A stretch of DNA of 64,000 nt, from contig NZ_JAHPIV010000015.1 in the NCBI RefSeq assembly GCF_019039105.1, forward strand, positions 46,873 through 110,872, read 5' to 3'. This document shows, piece by piece, positions 1-6,512 of the stretch. The position numbers were made by a program, and so were the translations under genes. Numbering within the stretch: the stretch's first letter is position 1; the number at the start of each line of letters is the position of its first letter. Origin of the DNA: Desertibacillus haloalkaliphilus (GTDB lineage Bacteria > Bacillota > Bacilli > Bacillales > KJ1-10-99). A model generated the notes under the pieces. The model had not been told where the DNA came from, ran no database searches, and saw only the letters and a program-made list of their open reading frames with translations.

Positions 1-21
1 TTCAAGGGGGTAAAGGGTGTT

Positions 22-69
22 AATAGCGATAATGAAATCAATATTAATATTGATTTCATTATCGCTATT
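22..69. repeat. perfect 48-bp palindrome at the left edge of the repeat array
   Basis: Two 24-base arms (22-45 and 46-69) are exact reverse complements with no spacer; the centre is AATATT. It sits directly at the left edge of the 12-bp tandem array and its inner end (CGCTATT) blends into the repeat unit. It could extrude as a cruciform or fold as a hairpin in RNA. No function can be assigned; the nearness to the partition operon suggests a replicon-maintenance role, which is inference. Confidence 0.9.
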
Positions 70-275
70 GTTATTGCTATTATTATTGCTATTATTATTG
101 CTATTATTATTGCTATTATTATTGCTATTATTATTGCTATTATTATTGCTATTATTATTGCTATTATTATTGCTATTATTATTGCTATTTGATTATTGCT
201 ATTATTATTGCTATTATTATTGCTATTATTATTGCTATTATTATTGCTATTATTATTGCTATTATTATTGCTATT
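70..275. repeat. tandem array of a 12-bp unit, about 17 copies
   Basis: The unit ATTATTGCTATT repeats in register: a variant copy at 70-81, nine copies at 82-189, a 2-base insertion (TG) at 190-191, then seven copies at 192-275. Because 12 is a multiple of 3 the array stays open in one frame and reads as poly-leucine, but this is a by-product of the repeat and not a credible gene. Palindromes bound the array on both sides. Such arrays can be replication or partition sites, or simply slippage-prone low-complexity DNA. Confidence 0.9.
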
Positions 276-311
276 ATTATCAATGTTGCAAGCAACATTG
301 ATAATAATAGC
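270..311. repeat. 20-bp inverted repeat closing the 12-bp array
   Basis: Arms 270-289 and 292-311 are perfect reverse complements separated by AA. The left arm begins inside the last 12-bp unit, so the array is closed by a hairpin just as it is opened by one. There is no U-run after it that would make a good terminator. Confidence 0.85.
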
Positions 312-390
312 GTTTTTAATACTGATATTAATGAGTTGATCCACCTTCAGATTTACTAAACACCATCCATAAAAACATAGTGAATGATTT

Positions 391-484
391 GTATACAAAC
401 GATTATGTTGTATACGAATGTAAACATCGTAATCAAATGTTTACATTGTAAACATAAAATAGCACTCAATATCTGTATACAATC
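391..484. promoter_or_regulatory. operator/centromere-like cluster of GTAnnCA repeats upstream of the par operon
   Basis: Related words recur within about 95 bases: GTATACAAACG (391), GTATACGAATG (410), GTAATCAAATG (429), GTTTACATTGTAAAC (439-453, an inverted pair) and GTATACAATC (475). The same family recurs at 3545-3647 beyond the par genes. A repeat cluster ahead of an actin-type partition operon is the usual place for the ParR-binding centromere or for the operator of the first wHTH gene. Which protein binds is not shown by the sequence. Confidence 0.6.
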
Positions 485-507
485 ATATAGGATAGTTCTG
501 AACTAGT

Positions 508-536
508 TTGAATATTTCTGTCCTATCATGTAAAAT
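508..536 (+). promoter_or_regulatory. probable sigma-A promoter of the partition operon
   Basis: TTGAAT at 508-513, a 17-base spacer and TAAAAT at 531-536 fit a housekeeping promoter. It lies downstream of the GTAnnCA repeats and about 40 bases ahead of the first gene of the operon. Confidence 0.55.
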
Positions 537-578
537 AAGGTTAACATAGCTGATTTTACCAAGTTGGGGGTAGTGCTA

Positions 579-857
579 GTGGATTCAGAGTACATGAAGG
601 ATGTAGCTAAGCATTTAAATGAAATAAGCTGGAAGACATTAGATGTGATTGATCGAAACGAAAACGTAACTTATTTGAAGTTGCTAGAGTTGTTATCAAT
701 TTCTAAAAACCTTGTACATAAGGAGATTGCAAGATTAGAAGGTGCGGTTTTAATAACGACAGAAAGAAATCCACTGGATAATCGGTCATTTTATTATCAC
801 CTCACTAATTACGGTGAACAAATATTAGCATATAAAGACAAACAAACGAATGTTTAG
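579..857 (+). CDS. small winged-helix protein, first gene of the partition operon
   Basis: About 92 residues if started at GTG 579, which has a GGGGG ribosome site at 566-570; a TTG at 564 in the same frame would put that site inside the gene and is less likely. The middle (LKLLELLSISKNLVHKEIARLEG) followed by a short beta wing (ITTERNPLDNRSFYYHLT) resembles MarR/ArsR-type winged helices. It ends 11 bases before the ParM-like gene, so the two are probably cotranscribed. It may act as the operon repressor or as an extra centromere-binding protein; the sequence does not decide. Confidence 0.7.
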   Translation: MDSEYMKDVAKHLNEISWKTLDVIDRNENVTYLKLLELLSISKNLVHKEIARLEGAVLITTERNPLDNRSFYYHLTNYGEQILAYKDKQTNV

Positions 858-868
858 GGGGATTTTAC

Positions 869-2092
869 GTGGTAGAACTAAATTATAAAGCTGGTAATGA
901 CAATGGGAATAGTGAGCATGACATCATTCTAAATGGACATTTAATTAAGCAGCCGAATGTTTATAAAGAACTAAACCAGCTTCCATATGTTGATAATAAA
1001 ACACCTGAAGAATTAATACCGAACTTACTAGAAAACTTAATTGTAACTGTGCAATCAAGCGAAGTGTATGGTGGAAAAAGCGGAACATTTGTCATTGGAG
1101 AAAAAGCAATGAAAGAACATGCGAATCCAACTTCAATGAGAGTCCGAAGAGGGAAAAAGTATAGAGAATTGCTACCAATCATTAATACGCTTGGTGTAAT
1201 TGGTGGCCAAGCTGTCATTGACGCTTATCAGCAAAAGAATCAAATCGTTGAGGATATTACAGTCAAAGTTGATATGACGACGGCCTTGCCAGCGATGCAA
1301 TGGAACCCTGAAAATGCGGAATCCTTTGCAAAGCGCTTTATGGATGGTTCACACAGGGTGACCGTTCATTTGAATAATACACCTGTTCACGTAAAAGTCA
1401 TCTTTGAATATGTTTATGTACAAGCTGAGGGTGTCCCTTATGTCTTTGCATTACAAAAAGGCATCAATGGTGAAGTAAGAAAGAGTGATATGTTTAGCGA
1501 GTTTGCTAAAACGTACAACCTTCATGACGTTGATGGAAAGTGGTTTTTAAAGAAACGAGTCATTCCACTTGATATTGGGGATGGAACAACAGAAGCTCCC
1601 GTTTTAGATGGGTTTAAATTTTTATCATCATTAGTAGACGGAGAAAAAATCGGTCCTGGACACGCGATTGAAGAAGCATTTGGGAAGTTTAAACAAGACA
1701 ACCCAGGTTTAGATAAAATCTCGAGACAGGATTATAGCAGATATTTAAAAGATCCATCAAGTAGATATCATGATTCCGCGGTCACTTGCATGCTACCATT
1801 TCTGCGAAGTGAATGTGAGAATGTCTTAGACTTCTTAGAAAGACAACTCGATGCTGTCAAAAATGAACTAGATGTTGTTTGTGTTTATGGCGGTGGAAGT
1901 ATTCTAATGAGAAAGATCGTAGAAACGTTCTATGAAGATATAAAGGATATGGTTGAAGATCGAGGGATTAAACTCTTCTATACACCAACTGAGTACGCTG
2001 TCACTTTAAATGCTGAAGGATTGTATGTCTTTACCACAAGCAAGATTTTTAAAGACTTAAAAGAGCATCACGATCATGCTGTGAAAAGTTAG
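869..2092 (+). CDS. ParM/Alp-type actin-like plasmid segregation ATPase
   Basis: A 407-residue protein with actin-fold nucleotide-binding motifs: a phosphate-1 loop near residue 9 (AGNDNGNSEHD), a phosphate-2 loop near residue 235 (PLDIGDGTTE) and an adenosine motif near residue 337 (VCVYGGGSILM). Proteins of this type polymerise into filaments that push plasmid copies apart after docking on a ParR-centromere complex. The start is GTG 869 with AGGGGGA at 856-862. A ParR-like gene follows 72 bases later and a wHTH gene precedes it, so this is a type II (actin) partition operon. The subfamily (ParM, AlfA, Alp7A or other) cannot be fixed by eye. Confidence 0.88.
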   Translation: MVELNYKAGNDNGNSEHDIILNGHLIKQPNVYKELNQLPYVDNKTPEELIPNLLENLIVTVQSSEVYGGKSGTFVIGEKAMKEHANPTSMRVRRGKKYRELLPIINTLGVIGGQAVIDAYQQKNQIVEDITVKVDMTTALPAMQWNPENAESFAKRFMDGSHRVTVHLNNTPVHVKVIFEYVYVQAEGVPYVFALQKGINGEVRKSDMFSEFAKTYNLHDVDGKWFLKKRVIPLDIGDGTTEAPVLDGFKFLSSLVDGEKIGPGHAIEEAFGKFKQDNPGLDKISRQDYSRYLKDPSSRYHDSAVTCMLPFLRSECENVLDFLERQLDAVKNELDVVCVYGGGSILMRKIVETFYEDIKDMVEDRGIKLFYTPTEYAVTLNAEGLYVFTTSKIFKDLKEHHDHAVKS

Positions 2093-2164
2093 ATTCTAAA
2101 CAGCTCTTAGCTACCTTCTACTGAACTAGAAGGACCGGTGTTGAAAGGAGGTTCGAAGACGGAG

Positions 2165-2635
2165 ATGTCTAAAACAAAAATTATATCGGCTAGGCTCCCG
2201 GTACAAACATTAAATAAATTAGATCATTTAGTTAATCACTTTAACGAAAATACAATTGGGGATGTTAGCAGAAAATCTATTTTAGATGCTGCCATTCATG
2301 ACCTTTATGAAAAATATTTAGGTGAACAAACCCCTTCTCAACAAGTAAGTGCAACACAAAGCGTGGAGATCGACAAAGAGGAATTCGATGAAGTTGAAAC
2401 GAATCACCTCTCACCAAAACAAGTAGAAGAAACAAACGAGGATAACGAACGAAATGTTAAAGTCGCTCATAAGATTGAGTCCGATGATTCCCATCATGAG
2501 CAAGTAAACCAATCAAATATTGAGCATGTGGCTACAAACGAACCTGAGGAAAAAGACAATGATTCAGATTCCCATGACCCATTTGATGACCCGGATTTGA
2601 GTGATTTCTTTATAAAGGAAAGCCAACAAAACTAG
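2165..2635 (+). CDS. ParR-like ribbon-helix-helix DNA-binding adaptor
   Basis: The AAAGGAGG at 2144-2151 points to ATG 2165 (156 residues) rather than to an upstream GTG at 2138 in the same frame, although the 13-base spacing is a little long. The N terminus (KIISARLPVQTLNKLDHLV, then SRKSILDAAIHDLYEKYL) has the strand-helix-helix pattern of RHH proteins. The rest, from about residue 60, is acidic, rich in E, D, N and H, and probably disordered, ending in DPFDDPDLSDFFI, which could be the tail that docks on the filament. Position directly after the ParM-like gene supports the ParR role; no sequence motif proves it. Confidence 0.75.
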   Translation: MSKTKIISARLPVQTLNKLDHLVNHFNENTIGDVSRKSILDAAIHDLYEKYLGEQTPSQQVSATQSVEIDKEEFDEVETNHLSPKQVEETNEDNERNVKVAHKIESDDSHHEQVNQSNIEHVATNEPEEKDNDSDSHDPFDDPDLSDFFIKESQQN

Positions 2636-2677
2636 AAAAGCGAACCGTTGTGCCTGGTGCATAATGGTTCGCTTTTT
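2636..2677 (+). terminator. rho-independent terminator of the partition operon
   Basis: AAAAGCGAACC (2636-2646) pairs exactly with GGTTCGCTTTT (2666-2676), and the arm runs into a T tract. It starts directly after the ParR-like stop codon. Confidence 0.85.
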
Positions 2678-2737
2678 AGCATTATTAAAAGCGGTTAACA
2701 GCTTCTTATTTACGAAACAAAAGTAGACACCACTTGA

Positions 2738-2785
2738 TTTCATGTGCGGTGCCTACCGCGACCACAGGGGGGTGGTCGCATGAAA
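2738..2785. repeat. nested inverted repeat (hairpin) between par operon and MTKE gene
   Basis: Outer arms TTTCATG (2738-2744) and CATGAAA (2779-2785) enclose inner arms GCGACCAC (2758-2765) and GTGGTCGC (2772-2779). There is no T tract on either side, so it is not an ordinary terminator. It may be a protein-binding or RNA structure; no function is assigned. Confidence 0.6.
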
Positions 2786-2844
2786 TAACGCGTTTACGTA
2801 CTCGCGAAATGTTTCATTGTAGCGAACCGTGGGCCTATACACCA

Positions 2845-2964
2845 TTACTGTGACGTCACCGCCTTATCAGCTAGGTTCAATATATCTTTAAGTACTCTCC
2901 TACCTTCTGACGTCAGGTAGACGTCCTTACTTTCTAGCAAATAAAGTGCTATTTCTTTAGTCAT
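2845..2964 (-). CDS. MTKE-type small protein (copy 1), unknown function
   Basis: A 39-residue protein starting MTKEIALYLLESKDVYLTSE, with a strong double AGGAGG site just upstream. Copy 2 at 6513-6626 shares most of this sequence (MTKELAIYLLTSKDVYLTSE), and even the bases around TGACGTCAGGTAGACGTCC are kept in both. Both copies are divergent from an XRE regulator gene with the same N-terminal signature. Two conserved copies with good ribosome sites argue that it is a real gene. Its job is unknown; it resembles short regulatory or immunity-module peptides of Bacillus plasmids and prophages only in layout. Confidence 0.7.
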   Translation of the reverse strand: MTKEIALYLLESKDVYLTSEGRRVLKDILNLADKAVTSQ

Positions 2965-3022
2965 TGTACCTTCCTCCTTCCTCCTTGTTGTTTGGACGCC
3001 GCCTCGACGTCTTTGATAAAGC

Positions 3023-3050
3023 ATATGGACGATTGCTTGTCCACTATTCC
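3023..3050. promoter_or_regulatory. shared intergenic motif of the XRE/MTKE unit (copy 1)
   Basis: The segment containing CATATGGA...TGCTTGTCCACTATT lies between the divergent MTKE and XRE genes. A near copy lies at the same place in the second unit (6675-6701). GACGTC-type words also recur beside both (2993-3014 and 6648-6668). A conserved block between divergent regulator genes is the expected place for an operator and overlapping promoters. Confidence 0.5.
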
Positions 3051-3142
3051 ACACTTTTTATACAAAGTACCGCTTTTGTGATTAATAGACAGGAAAATGG
3101 CAATACTGGAGTCCTAACAGAGTTTAAGAGGAGGGATTTAAC

Positions 3143-3367
3143 GTGTTTGGATTGGGGAAACCACGTTCAAAGTTCGGTAAATTTTTAGATAAACATTCAA
3201 TATCACAGGTAGAAATGGCAAAAGAGAGTGGAGTTAATAAAAATACTTTAAGTCGTATTGCCAAATCAAACGAAAACAGACCTTCAATGAAAAATGGTTC
3301 AAAGATTATCAAAGCATTGAAGAAAAATGGTTATGATGTGGATTTTGATGACTTTTGGGATGCATGA
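3143..3367 (+). CDS. XRE-family regulator, copy 1 (FGLGKPRS type)
   Basis: A 74-residue protein with GTG start and AGGAGGG ten bases upstream. After the opening GLGKPRSKFGKFLDK comes a helix-turn-helix (ISQVEMAKESGVNKNTLSRIA) and a C-terminal DFWDA. The paralogue at 6781-7005 has the same plan and the same DFWDM end. Small Cro/C1-like regulators with the GKPRS opening are common in Bacillus plasmids and SPbeta-like prophages. It is divergent from the MTKE gene and followed by a 34-residue basic peptide gene, so it probably controls its own little unit. Confidence 0.82.
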   Translation: MFGLGKPRSKFGKFLDKHSISQVEMAKESGVNKNTLSRIAKSNENRPSMKNGSKIIKALKKNGYDVDFDDFWDA

Positions 3368-3442
3368 CCGAGATAGGGAGAAATTAATAATGATAATAAC
3401 CATAATAGAACGAACATTTAAAAATGAAGGTGGGGTTACCAT

Positions 3443-3547
3443 ATGGGTTTATTCAGTAAACCTAAGAGTGCTGGTGTAACGAAGAAGCAATCGAAAGCAT
3501 TAGTTAAATTAGTAAAGAACAAAGGTAAATATATTAAGAAGGTGTAA
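3443..3547 (+). CDS. 34-residue lysine-rich peptide, unknown
   Basis: ATG 3443 is preceded by GAAGGTGGGG. The peptide opens MGLFSKPKSAG and continues with alternating basic and hydrophobic residues (KALVKLVKNKGKYIKKV); 13 of 34 residues are lysine. The opening echoes the GLGKPRS start of the neighbouring XRE proteins. It could be a cationic amphipathic peptide (toxin or bacteriocin-like) or a nucleic-acid-binding peptide; both are guesses. It ends right at the start of the second GTAnnCA repeat cluster. Very small size keeps confidence moderate. Confidence 0.5.
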   Translation: MGLFSKPKSAGVTKKQSKALVKLVKNKGKYIKKV

Positions 3548-3647
3548 TCAAATGTTTACAACGTAATCATTTGATTACGTTTGATTACATTGTAACCGTT
3601 TGTATACTAAGTAATCATTTGTAAACATTGTATACAAATGATTACTA
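3545..3647. promoter_or_regulatory. second GTAnnCA repeat cluster
   Basis: Within about 100 bases the words GTAATCAAATG, GTTTACAACG, GTAATCATTTGATTAC (palindromic), GTATACTAAG, GTAATCATTTG, GTAAACATTG and GTATACAAATGATTAC follow one another. They belong to the same family as the cluster at 391-484. Together the two clusters bracket the partition operon and the first XRE unit, as two halves of a centromere or as two operators for one protein could. The following stretch to 4070 is AT-rich and holds no gene. Confidence 0.6.
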
Positions 3648-4072
3648 GACTTGATTTTAAAAAGGTCAGTTTGTATGTTAGAAGCAGAAGATTTTATTTT
3701 ATGAAATTATAAATTTTTCTTCACCATTTTTATAATAAAAGATTCATATATATCTTAAAGACATCAATTAATTAAATATAAAAGATCAATTTTAGATAAA
3801 GAATTCAATAAATATAAAGAGAAATTCAAAGCCTTTGTAGAGACTATTTCTACTAGGGTTTTGAGAGTTTTTAAGAACCGGCAAGATCAAATAATTAACA
3901 ATACACATTCTAGCTAATTCAATAATTAACATCTATACACCATGATTTAAAAGAATTAAGAAACTAACAAGAGTTTTTATAAAGATTACACATATTCACA
4001 GCCATACATATAAAAGTCTATAAGTTTGAAGTCTCGGGTTATTTTCTAGCATTTGCTTAAAAGTTATACAGA

Positions 4073-4108
4073 AACAAAAAAAGAAGCAAAGAATCAACTT
4101 TGCTTCTT
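4073..4108 (-). terminator. terminator of the 362-residue protein gene, copy 1
   Basis: On the minus strand GAAGCAAAG pairs with CTTTGCTTC and is followed by a T tract (the A run at 4075-4082). It lies downstream of the gene that ends at 4169. The same structure ends copy 2. Confidence 0.8.
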
Positions 4109-4168
4109 ACTCATTTATAAATGATATCATTTTTAAAGAACGACGAATAAGCCTTTTTATCGTGATTT

Positions 4169-5257
4169 TTAAAAAGGCTTGTATTGATCTAGCTCATATA
4201 AAGAAAGATCAGGCTGCTTTTTCGTTTGGTTGTACTCATCAACGTAGGCATTAATACGCTCTTCGCGTGTAGTAGACGCTTTGAAAATCGTTTTAATCCG
4301 ATCTCGCATGGTTGTTCGGAAGTAAGCACCAATTGATTTCATTTTAAATGTTGGAACTTCCTTATACTGCTTCTCGATGTTCTGAAGTGAATCGATAAAC
4401 ACATCTCTGATAATGCGACTACTCTTCTTTTCATTTAAGAAGGCTACTTTTCGGATAACCTCTTGTCGGAATGCAACTAATACATCCCTCGTATCTTTTT
4501 TCTTATGGGGAACTTTTATAGCATCTAAAAATTGAGTGAGCGATTCCCCATACTTTGCCATCATTTGGCGAACACTGAAATCCTCTACATCAATTAGGTA
4601 TTCCGTTCTTAGTTTAAAATCATACTTAGCTACACGGACTTGATTTCCACGTACTTCTTTGCCTACTTCTTCAATATGAAAAATTGGTTGTAATACATCT
4701 ATCATTTCACGAACAGCCTTCGCTTCACGTTTGTATAACTTCTCTTTTAATGTCCCCATTGTATAACGAAGAACATTTTGATCCTTATTTTTGTTTCGTG
4801 AAACCATGACTCGAAAACGATCGAGCAGATTAAGCATGAAAATGATACCTCGCACATTGTTGCTAGGAACAAATCTAGCGAATACATTTGAGTCTAAAAT
4901 TGCACGAGGTACTCTGAAGTAGTTAAACTTCGTTTCAGACGAGTTTAACTCTTCATATTCGCAAATACGATAGTACGGCATGTCATTTATAATGATCTCC
5001 TCCACAAAATGACAGCGTTCAAGCCATTTTAAGCCGCTATAAAGGGTATGGTAGGAGACTCCTAATACTGATGACCACTCGGAAAGAGAGTATTCGCGTA
5101 ACACGCCTTTGCTATCAGCTTCTGAAAGCATGGTTAAGAAAACTGTCCAAGCCGACGAGGGAAGGTCGCACTGCTTTAAACGTTTATAATGCTGCACAAA
5201 AAAGCGAAATCCGTCCATTTTAAATGTAGCTTTATGTAATCTAATTCCTGGATTCAT
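4169..5257 (-). CDS. plasmid winged-helix protein, possible replication initiator (copy 1)
   Basis: A 362-residue protein beginning MNPGIRLHKATFKMDGFRFF. The first 110 residues carry a winged-helix-like region (SLSEWSSVLGVSYHTLYSGLKWLE), a second possible wHTH follows around 150-220, and the C-terminal third is helical and basic. It has a strong site (CAGGAGGG) before ATG. The twin at 17675-18763 differs at only about eight positions. I do not recognise a named family. Presence in two copies, location on a replicon, a terminator of its own and structured RNA upstream would suit a replication or copy-control protein, but this is inference. Confidence 0.7.
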   Translation of the reverse strand: MNPGIRLHKATFKMDGFRFFVQHYKRLKQCDLPSSAWTVFLTMLSEADSKGVLREYSLSEWSSVLGVSYHTLYSGLKWLERCHFVEEIIINDMPYYRICEYEELNSSETKFNYFRVPRAILDSNVFARFVPSNNVRGIIFMLNLLDRFRVMVSRNKNKDQNVLRYTMGTLKEKLYKREAKAVREMIDVLQPIFHIEEVGKEVRGNQVRVAKYDFKLRTEYLIDVEDFSVRQMMAKYGESLTQFLDAIKVPHKKKDTRDVLVAFRQEVIRKVAFLNEKKSSRIIRDVFIDSLQNIEKQYKEVPTFKMKSIGAYFRTTMRDRIKTIFKASTTREERINAYVDEYNQTKKQPDLSLYELDQYKPF

Positions 5258-5314
5258 ACGACATTCCCTCCTGTCTTAAATTATTAAAGAAATGAAAATA
5301 AGTCGATTGTATAG

Positions 5315-5343
5315 TTGCGATTTTAGTGAAAACAATCTATAAT
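5315..5343 (+). promoter_or_regulatory. sigma-A promoter reading into the hairpin region
   Basis: TTGCGA (5315-5320), a 17-base spacer and a perfect TATAAT (5338-5343) face away from the wHTH gene. No coding frame follows on the plus strand; instead there is a run of hairpins ending in T tracts. A minus-strand promoter for the wHTH gene (TTGTTT, 16 bases, TATACA) overlaps the same stretch, so the two could compete. Confidence 0.6.
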
Positions 5344-5349
5344 AATAAC

Positions 5350-5607
5350 TAAATAAGGCAATACTAAAGACGCTTTCGAACAATAAATTTTTTTCGAAAG
5401 TTATTTTTTATTTGGTTGTTAGTTTTCATTTAGTTTTGGGCTAGTTTTTGTGTTAGTTTTTTGGTTTTGTTTTTTGATTTAAAAACTATTATCCTTGATA
5501 TAAGATTTGGTAGATCTTATATCAAATGTCCAACAAAATTGGTAGTTTTGTCGGGCAATTTTTTTGAAATCTCAAAGTTGGTCGTTGGTAGCGATCAACT
5601 TTTTTTA
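5350..5607 (+). ncRNA. candidate structured RNA with three hairpins sharing the loop TTGGTAG
   Basis: Downstream of a consensus promoter lie a hairpin with arms CTTTCGAA/TTCGAAAG (5373-5400) and then three hairpins: 5495-5525 (12-bp perfect stem), 5528-5556 (11-bp stem, one mismatch) and 5574-5602 (11-bp stem, one G-T pair). The stems are unrelated, yet each loop is exactly TTGGTAG. The last two run into T tracts and could terminate transcription. UUGG fits the YUNR U-turn rule seen in kissing loops of antisense copy-control RNAs. The RNA would lie beside or opposite the leader of the wHTH gene. No target is proven. Confidence 0.5.
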
Positions 5608-5635
5608 TTGTGTCGGTTGTGAAAATTCAAAATAA

Positions 5636-5672
5636 AAAACGCATCACTGTAGAAGGCGTGTGCGTCAAATAA
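5636..5672 (-). terminator. possible minus-strand terminator
   Basis: On the minus strand GACGCACAC and GTGATGCG pair imperfectly around CCTTCTACA, followed by TTTTTTATTTTG. A weak promoter-like stretch (TTTACC to TAAGAT) lies upstream near 5780-5740, so a short minus-strand RNA is conceivable. No gene ends here. Confidence 0.35.
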
Positions 5673-5790
5673 AGGTAGATGGATACACTTATCCCTAAAG
5701 AGGATATAGTTATCCCGAACCCTTTCGACACAATAATATCTTATCATATATTCAATGATTTGGTAAATATACTATTTATTAAAATACTAG

Positions 5791-5819
5791 TTGACTAAGG
5801 TATACGATGAGGTTATAAT
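5791..5819 (+). promoter_or_regulatory. strong sigma-A promoter
   Basis: TTGACT (5791-5796), 17-base spacer, TATAAT (5814-5819). Transcription would start near 5826 and meet a terminator within about 75 bases with no coding frame between. Confidence 0.65.
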
Positions 5820-5825
5820 TAAATT

Positions 5826-5902
5826 AACTTAATAAAAACCCTTGTCGACACACAAGAGTTTTCGGATTCCCCTTCATCTATTGATGAGGGGGATTTTATT
5901 GT
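5826..5902 (+). ncRNA. candidate small RNA of about 75 nt
   Basis: The transcript expected from the promoter at 5791-5819 holds a first hairpin (AAAACCCTTGT / ACAAGAGTTTT, one mismatch, 5832-5862) and a second strong one (TCCCCTTCATC / GATGAGGGGGA, 5868-5893) followed by TTTTATTGTTTT. Promoter, two stems and terminator without an open frame is the pattern of plasmid regulatory RNAs. The words CCCTT(G)TCGACACA recur about 110 bases upstream at 5721-5734, a possible pairing or duplicated site. Target unknown. Confidence 0.5.
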
Positions 5903-5965
5903 TTTAGGAAAGACATTAGTCAGCTTGACCCTTTAGGGGAGTGAATCTCAAGTACAGTTCAATCA

Positions 5966-5995
5966 ATAAAATGTGCTCCTACAAACATAGGAGCA
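5966..5995 (-). terminator. terminator of the MTKE copy-2 operon
   Basis: On the minus strand GTGCTCCTA and TAGGAGCAC pair around a 6-base loop and are followed by ATTTTATTG. It comes directly after the last gene of the operon. Confidence 0.8.
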
Positions 5996-6253
5996 CTAAG
6001 TGACTGCTAAAAATATTATGAAAGCAATGCTGCAAGCTACTAAGACATCTACCACGTTAAATCGCTCTCTTGTTCTTCTTTCCAATACATGATCCCTTCC
6101 TTTTACTGGAACCCATTCAACAATTTCACCAGATTCATTGGATGGTGAGTCTGATTCCTCCTTGATTTCTAAACCTGAGTCTTTCTCCTTTGTTATTTTC
6201 TCTAGCCGCTTTAACAATTGTTTTACTTGTTCGATCTCCTTTTGGTTTGACAT
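5996..6253 (-). CDS. small tail-anchored membrane protein, unknown
   Basis: An 85-residue protein with a charged helical N terminus (coiled-coil-like EIEQVKQLLKRLEKI), a polar middle and one membrane segment at the very end (VLVACSIAFIIFLAVT). It has a GGGAGGG site ten bases before ATG 6253. It overlaps the upstream gene by 119 bases in another frame. It is the last gene of an operon that starts with MTKE copy 2. Function unknown. Confidence 0.7.
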   Translation of the reverse strand: MSNQKEIEQVKQLLKRLEKITKEKDSGLEIKEESDSPSNESGEIVEWVPVKGRDHVLERRTRERFNVVDVLVACSIAFIIFLAVT

Positions 6254-6509
6254 GATTCACGTCCCTCCCTTCACCTCTATCCGACAGTTCTAACCATAGT
6301 TCATGCTGAGTGGGTCCCCATAAAGGAAGGGGAAGAGGGACGTCTTTCTTTTGGTAGCTTTTTAATAGTTGTTGAAACTCCTCTGACAGTGCTGCAGTGA
6401 ATAATGCTACTCTAATAATTTGGTTACGGTCTAAAGTAGTACTATGAAAAAGTGTATTTACATAATCGCGATAAACCTCTGAATATCTAACCGTTGGACG
6501 ATAAACCAT
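6135..6509 (-). CDS. ribbon-helix-helix-like small protein, unknown
   Basis: A 124-residue protein starting three bases after the MTKE copy-2 stop, with GGGGGTGATG ahead of it. The first 45 residues (MVYRPTVRYSEVYRDYVNTL, then RNQIIRVALFTAAL) fit the strand-helix-helix pattern of RHH proteins. About 40 C-terminal residues overlap the next gene in another frame and are of lower complexity, so the functional part may be only the first 80 residues. A frameshift in this tail cannot be excluded. Likely a small DNA-binding protein of the XRE/MTKE unit. Confidence 0.6.
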   Translation of the reverse strand: MVYRPTVRYSEVYRDYVNTLFHSTTLDRNQIIRVALFTAALSEEFQQLLKSYQKKDVPLPLPLWGPTQHELWLELSDRGEGRDVNHVKPKGDRTSKTIVKAARENNKGERLRFRNQGGIRLTIQ

Positions 6510-6512
6510 TAG

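Larger units (their letters stand above)
3720..5275. repeat. long direct repeat, copy 1 (about 1.55 kb)
   Basis: This segment and 17226-18777 are near identical and in the same orientation, 13,506 bases apart. Each holds about 450 bases of AT-rich non-coding DNA, a terminator and the gene for a 362-residue wHTH protein. Similarity stops just upstream of the gene's ribosome site, so the promoters differ. Recombination between the copies would excise or resolve the intervening 13.5 kb; the arrangement could reflect a fused pair of replicons. Confidence 0.85.

Noticed and set aside
70..275. CRISPR array
   Set aside because: The units are contiguous 12-bp repeats with no unique spacers and no cas genes nearby.
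17..301. 94-residue poly-leucine/tyrosine frame
   Set aside because: It is the read-through of a 12-bp tandem repeat, has no ribosome site and includes both palindromes.
5636..5800. 49-residue minus-strand frame as a type I toxin
   Set aside because: No ribosome site and no hydrophobic segment typical of type I toxins.
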